Below, in pieces: positions 60,170 through 64,000 of a stretch of DNA of 64,000 nt. Where the stretch lies: contig NZ_AQUZ01000010.1 of NCBI RefSeq assembly GCF_000372465.1, positions 62,001 through 126,000 on the forward strand, written 5' to 3'. Positions within the stretch are counted from its first letter, which is position 1. Each line of letters begins with the position of its first letter. This DNA is from Kribbella catacumbae DSM 19601. GTDB lineage: Bacteria; Actinomycetota; Actinomycetes; Propionibacteriales; Kribbellaceae. The translations under genes and the position numbers were made by a program. The notes under the pieces are model-generated. The model saw only the letters and a program-made list of their open reading frames with translations, ran no database searches and was not told where the DNA came from.

Positions 60170-61779
60170 TTGAACGTGGCGTAGAGCGCCTGGACGCCGG
60201 TGAACTTGGAGACTCGCGGCTCGATCTTGGCCGAGTGCAGGTAGGCGTTCTGCTTGGCGTACAACGGGATCAGCGGCATGTCCTCCAGCGCGACGTCCTC
60301 GGCCTGCTGGTACAGCTTGATCGCGGTCTCCGGGTTCGCCTGCGCGTCGCCCTGGGCGAGGAGGGCGTCCAGCTTGGGGTTGCTGTAGTGGGCGAAGTTC
60401 GCGTCACCGGTGGTCTTGAACATCGGCGTCAGGTAGTCCTCGATCGACGGGTAGTCGTGTCCCCAGCCGCCGAGCCGCAAGCCGTCGAGCTTGCGCTGCT
60501 GGGCCAGCTCGGTGAGCTCGGACCCTGTCTTGCCGGTGTACTTGACCTCCAGGCCGAGGTTCTGCCGGAGCATGTTGCCGATCGCCTCGGCGAACAGCTG
60601 ACCGGTCGCCGACGTGGTGTTGTAGTTGATGTTCACCGGACCGGAGAAGCCGCCCGCCTCGGCCAGCAGGGTCTTCGCCTTGGCGACGTCGAAGCCGCAG
60701 TACTTGCAGGCGTCCGCTCGGTAGCCGTCGATGTCCGGCGAGATCAAGCCGCTGGACGGAGTCGCCAGGCCGACCAGGTCGGCCAGCGCCTTGCGGTCGA
60801 TCGCCAGCGAGAACGCGTGCCGCAGCTTGGGGTTCTTGTAGCGCTGATCCCAGGCCGGCATCACCAGGTAGTTGGCGCCCGAGCTCACGCCGGTCACCCA
60901 GCCGTCCGGCGCGTCGGTCTTGAACGTCTTGATCTTGGTCGCGGGTACGTCGACGAAGTCGACCGTGCCGGCCAGGAACTCGTTGTACGCCGTGTCTGCG
61001 TTCGGAATGAAGCGGTACGTGATCGCGTCCGCCTCGGGCGCGTTCGGGCCCTTGTACCCGTCCCACTTGACCACCTTGATGTCGCCACCGGCGCTCCAGT
61101 CACCGTCCAGCTTGTACGCGCCGTTGCCGATCGGCTTGCGCTTGTAGGCGTCGGGGTTCTTCCGGACCTCCTCGGGCAGCGGCGCCAGACCGAGGTACTG
61201 CAGGGTCAGGCCGAACTGCGAGAAGGGCACCTTGAGCTTGACCGTGAAGGTCAGGTCGTCGACCTGCTTGAGGCCGGTCATCGTCTTCACCGAGGTCGGC
61301 TTCGGGGTGGCACCCTCGGGCGTCGGCGGGTTCAGCGCGTCGTAGCCCTCGACCTTGGCGAAGAACCCGTTGTTGTCCCAGGCGTTCGAACCCTCGGCAG
61401 TCAGGTTCCAGCTGTCGACGTAGTCCTTCGCGGTCAGCGGCTGGCCGTTCTGGAAGCTGTTGCCGGCCTTCAGCTTGATCGTCCAGGTCTGGCTGGTCTT
61501 GTCCGGGGTGACCGAGTCGGCCATCACGTTGACGACCTTGCCGGTGGTCGGATCGGTGGCCACCAGCGGAGCGAACATCGCCTGCGCGATCTGGATGCCC
61601 GGGCTGCTGTTCTCGTTCAGCGGGTTGATGAAATCGAGCGGATCCGCGGCGAGCGCGATCACCTCGCTCTTGGTGCCACCGGCTCCCGAGCCGTTGCTAC
61701 TGCCCTTGCCGTCACCACAACTGCTGAGCACCAGGGCGAGACCGAGCGTCACCCCCAGAACACCACTGACTCGTCGCAC
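60166..61779 (-). CDS. ABC transporter substrate-binding lipoprotein (SBP family 5)
   Basis: 537 residues. Start GTG 61779, preceded by GAGGAAG at 10 nt, gives a lipoprotein signal with lipobox LSSC (cysteine near residue 20) and a Gly/Ser linker. The mature part is a family-5 binding protein, with KLKAGNSFQNGQPLTAKDYV, LGLAPLPEEV and RHAFSLAIDRKALADLVGLA. This family binds peptides, nickel or, in some lineages, oligosaccharides, so the substrate is uncertain. An ATG at 61851 extends the frame but would have no signal peptide. A LacI-type palindrome is at 61851-61864. Confidence 0.93.
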   Translation of the reverse strand: MRRVSGVLGVTLGLALVLSSCGDGKGSSNGSGAGGTKSEVIALAADPLDFINPLNENSSPGIQIAQAMFAPLVATDPTTGKVVNVMADSVTPDKTSQTWTIKLKAGNSFQNGQPLTAKDYVDSWNLTAEGSNAWDNNGFFAKVEGYDALNPPTPEGATPKPTSVKTMTGLKQVDDLTFTVKLKVPFSQFGLTLQYLGLAPLPEEVRKNPDAYKRKPIGNGAYKLDGDWSAGGDIKVVKWDGYKGPNAPEADAITYRFIPNADTAYNEFLAGTVDFVDVPATKIKTFKTDAPDGWVTGVSSGANYLVMPAWDQRYKNPKLRHAFSLAIDRKALADLVGLATPSSGLISPDIDGYRADACKYCGFDVAKAKTLLAEAGGFSGPVNINYNTTSATGQLFAEAIGNMLRQNLGLEVKYTGKTGSELTELAQQRKLDGLRLGGWGHDYPSIEDYLTPMFKTTGDANFAHYSNPKLDALLAQGDAQANPETAIKLYQQAEDVALEDMPLIPLYAKQNAYLHSAKIEPRVSKFTGVQALYATFK

Positions 61780-61850
61780 GTCGAACCAACTTCCTCGGCG
61801 GAGGGCCGGTAGGCGGAATAGCCGCCATGTTGGCCGGTCGAAACTGACCA

Positions 61851-61864
61851 TGTCAACGTTGTCA
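61851..61864. promoter_or_regulatory. LacI-type palindrome before the binding-protein gene
   Basis: TGTCAACGTTGTCA has half sites symmetrical around CAACGTTG with one mismatched position in each outer part. It overlaps a TTGACA-like element on the minus strand and lies about 71 bases before the GTG start. Confidence 0.45.
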
Positions 61865-61981
61865 GCGACAATCCACAGGCAAGTAACAAACGCGTTATCT
61901 ACCCAAGACCTCAGAGCACCTACGGCACACCACGCGTACGACAGTCAAGATGTTCGGCAAAAAACCCAAAGTCATCAGACG

Positions 61982-63724
61982 TCAGCGGATCCGATCACTG
62001 TCAGTAGCCTGTTGGTCGAAGATCTCCGCGAACCGCCCGCCCGGTACTGCGACCAGCTCCGCATACCTGCCCTCCTGGACCACCCGGCCCTGGTCGATCA
62101 CGTAGATCCGGTCCATCTCCCGCAACGTCCAGGCCCGGTGCGACACCACGATCGTGATCCGGCCGGCCCGGGTCCGGCTCAGCTCGGTGAAGATCTCCCG
62201 CTCCGCCTCCGCGTCGATCGCCGAGGTCGGCTCGTCGAGAATCCAGATCCCCGCATCCCGCAGGTAGATCCGCGCCAGCGCCAGCCGTTGCCACTGACCG
62301 CCCGAGATCCCGGTGCCAGCCCATTGCTGCCCGAGCTGGGAGTCCAGCTCCATCCTGTTGGTGAACGACGCCGCTTCGGCCGACGCGAGCGCCTGCCTCA
62401 CGGCCCCATCCGGTACGCCGTTCGCCGGCGACCCGAGCCGGACCACGTCCCCGAGAGTGAACTCGAACTTCCCGAACTCCTGCACCAGCAGCCCGAAGTA
62501 CCCGAGTCGCTCGGTCTCGGGGATCACGGCACCATCGATCAGGACTCGTCCTTCAGTGGGCGTCAGCAGGCCGATGAGCGTGTTGATCGCCGTCGTCTTG
62601 CCCGCTCCGTTGACCCCGACCAGCGCGATCATCTCGCCGCGCTCAGCCCGGATCGAGACGCCGGTGAGCGCTGGTTCCGCCGCGCCCGGATAGCTGTAGC
62701 TGACGTTCTCGAGGCTGACCGACTCGACTCGGTGCACGACCTTCTGCGGCGACGCCGGTGGGATCCCGGCCAGGAAACTGCGGTAGATCAAGGCCTGCGG
62801 AGTCGCGGTGATGATCGCGCCGAACGCGTAGCCGCACATCCGGATCGCGTTCAGCCCGGAGATCGTGCCTGCCACCGCCGCGGCCGCTCCCGCTCCACTC
62901 GCGCCAGCCGCGACGAGGGCGACCAGGGCTGCGCCAAAGAGAAGGGCAGTCCCCACCGCGGCGGCCAGCTCCATCAGCATCGCGGTCCTGGTCATCGCGT
63001 CGACGACGTACATCGCCTCGCTCCGCCGTTCCGTGACCAGAGCGGCGACCTTGTGCGCGGAGCCCAGTACGGCGAGCTCAGTCCCGGAACGCTGCTGGAC
63101 GAGCTGCTCGGTGGCGTAGTTGGCACGACGTTCGAAGCCTGCGAATCGGGGCCAGCCGCGCGCTTCCGCTCGGGAGACGACGGTGAAGGCGAGCACGGTC
63201 GGGACCAGGGCTGCGACCACGAGCAGGCCCGAGAGAGGGTTGATCGCCCAGATCACCACGCAGAGCACGGCCGACGTGATCCCGGCGCCGAGTACTCGCA
63301 ACGTCTTGCCGGCCACGTCGTCCATCGCGGCGGTGGCCGTCTGGCTCGCTTCCAGCTCCGTGGTCACGTCCGCGCGGGCCAGCCGACTCGGCGTCAGCCG
63401 CGCAGCGGCGTACGCGAGATCTGTGCGGTACCGGAGCCTCAGGCGTATCGCCATCCGCTGCATGGCGGCCATGGCGACCTGCCCGAGCGGAAACATCAGG
63501 CCGACGACGACGGTCAGCCCCAGCAGCGGTGCCCACGGATCACCGGAGATGTCCTCGACCAGGCTCTCCAGCAGCACGACCTGTACGGCGGGCAGGAGCG
63601 ATTGGGCCAGGACGAGAACCCAGAGGCAGATCACGTGGTGACGCAACAACCACAGACGGTACCGCGCGGATGACCGGACCGCCACCACATCCCAAGGGCC
63701 CGCGGCGGCGGTGTGAGGCGCCAC
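61982..63724 (-). CDS. ABC exporter, fused permease and ATPase
   Basis: 580 residues. An N-terminal six-helix region (about 25-300) is followed by an ATPase domain with Walker A GVNGAGKTT, signature GISGGQWQRLALAR, Walker B IWILDEPTSAID and the switch histidine in SHRAWT. This is a type IV half-transporter with the composition of lantibiotic or small-molecule exporters. Start GTG 63724 or an internal GTG at 63688. The 5' end lies inside a long inverted repeat. It ends about 200 bp from the ABC importer operon start and need not be linked to it. Confidence 0.92.
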   Translation of the reverse strand: MAPHTAAAGPWDVVAVRSSARYRLWLLRHHVICLWVLVLAQSLLPAVQVVLLESLVEDISGDPWAPLLGLTVVVGLMFPLGQVAMAAMQRMAIRLRLRYRTDLAYAAARLTPSRLARADVTTELEASQTATAAMDDVAGKTLRVLGAGITSAVLCVVIWAINPLSGLLVVAALVPTVLAFTVVSRAEARGWPRFAGFERRANYATEQLVQQRSGTELAVLGSAHKVAALVTERRSEAMYVVDAMTRTAMLMELAAAVGTALLFGAALVALVAAGASGAGAAAAVAGTISGLNAIRMCGYAFGAIITATPQALIYRSFLAGIPPASPQKVVHRVESVSLENVSYSYPGAAEPALTGVSIRAERGEMIALVGVNGAGKTTAINTLIGLLTPTEGRVLIDGAVIPETERLGYFGLLVQEFGKFEFTLGDVVRLGSPANGVPDGAVRQALASAEAASFTNRMELDSQLGQQWAGTGISGGQWQRLALARIYLRDAGIWILDEPTSAIDAEAEREIFTELSRTRAGRITIVVSHRAWTLREMDRIYVIDQGRVVQEGRYAELVAVPGGRFAEIFDQQATDSDRIR

Positions 63725-63777
63725 GCTGAGCGTGGCTCTGGTGCCGCAGCGATGGTTGGTGTGTGGTGGCGGTCCGG
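63674..63777. repeat. Inverted repeat around the exporter start
   Basis: Perfect 16-bp arms CCGGACCGCCACCACA (63674-63689) and TGTGGTGGCGGTCCGG (63762-63777), overlapping the first codons of the exporter. The arms resemble those at 55928-56019. The right arm ends two bases before the M16 peptidase stop. Confidence 0.8.
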
Positions 63778-63779
63778 GA

Positions 63780-64000
63780 CTACACGGTGAAGAGGGATTT
63801 GTTGTCGAAGGGCCCCATCACCGTCAGGACGGGCGTACCGGCGTACAGGTCGGCGGCGAGCCGGCTGACGTCGTCGAGGGTGACGGCGTCGATGCGGGCC
63901 AGGATCTGGTCGACGGTGGGGAGTTCGCCGTAGACGAGTTCGGCCTTGGCGATCCGGGTCATCTTGGCGCCGGTGTCCTCCAGGCCCATCACGACCGAAC
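63780..64000 (-). CDS. M16 family zinc peptidase, C-terminal fragment
   Basis: The last ~73 residues of a peptidase whose 5' part is outside the window. The end contains GLEDTGAKMTRIAKAELVYG, LPTVDQILARIDAVTLDDVS and the usual VMGPFDN tail of actinobacterial M16 peptidases encoded just upstream of dapB. Here about 10 kb of insertion separates it from dapB. Confidence 0.9.
   Translation of the reverse strand, partial: SVVMGLEDTGAKMTRIAKAELVYGELPTVDQILARIDAVTLDDVSRLAADLYAGTPVLTVMGPFDNKSLFTV

Overview
The window is chromosomal DNA of a high-GC actinobacterium. Codon third positions are overwhelmingly G or C, and GTG/TTG starts and 1-4 nt stop/start overlaps are common. A backbone typical of Actinobacteria runs along the minus strand: an M16 peptidase tail, dapB, dapA, rnj, ftsK, a RodZ-like HTH protein, rimO, pgsA, cinA, clgR and DUF3046. 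That gene order and the accessory content suggest Propionibacteriales, probably Kribbella or a close relative. The genus is my inference from recall, not the result of a search.

Layout. 1-10.6 kb: an EcsC-like tail, a GrpB-family protein, an MMPL transporter, a DUF3046/LppM pair, then lhr helicase, a Nei-type glycosylase and a DUF4262 gene preceded by a perfect LexA box. 10.6-18.8 kb: the clgR, cinA, pgsA, rimO, RodZ-like, PH-like and ftsK block, with in-frame minisatellites in rimO and cinA. 18.8-30.9 kb: a G-rich repeat tract, a DinB-like protein, a SAM-IV-type riboswitch ahead of a class V aminotransferase, prolyl oligopeptidase, PhoD, a GAF-ANTAR regulator, a fatty acid desaturase, and a TetR / hydrolase / MFS module with repeated operators. 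30.9-33.5 kb: rnj and dapA, with a LacI regulator just downstream. 33.7-37.5 kb: a serine beta-lactamase-like hydrolase carrying the same TetR-type operator, a DUF457 membrane protein and a secreted TAP-type hydrolase. 37.6-41.2 kb: a tightly coupled paaABCDE operon for phenylacetyl-CoA epoxidase, preceded by a 12-bp inverted repeat. 41.2-49.1 kb: GNAT, GlxA-type regulator, cupin, DsbA-family protein, a second TAP-type hydrolase and a Tat-exported beta-helix protein with LacI-type operators. 49.1-56.3 kb: an XRE-STAND-TPR regulator, a small TPR membrane protein, dapB, a GT-C-like membrane protein, and gene-poor stretches rich in inverted and dispersed repeats. 56.4-64 kb: a dipeptide/oligopeptide ABC importer operon, an ABC exporter and the M16 peptidase tail.

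Most housekeeping genes sit in translationally coupled runs (rimO-pgsA-cinA, dapA-rnj, paaABCDE, the ABC importer). The accessory genes point to a soil saprophyte: aromatic degradation, peptide import, secreted peptidases and a polysaccharide-type beta-helix protein under LacI-like control. I saw no tRNA, rRNA, CRISPR array or intact transposase. The most notable non-coding content is a set of palindromes and small repeats, several placed exactly between convergent genes. One is an 81-bp TA-flanked palindrome that supplies the last base of both flanking stop codons.
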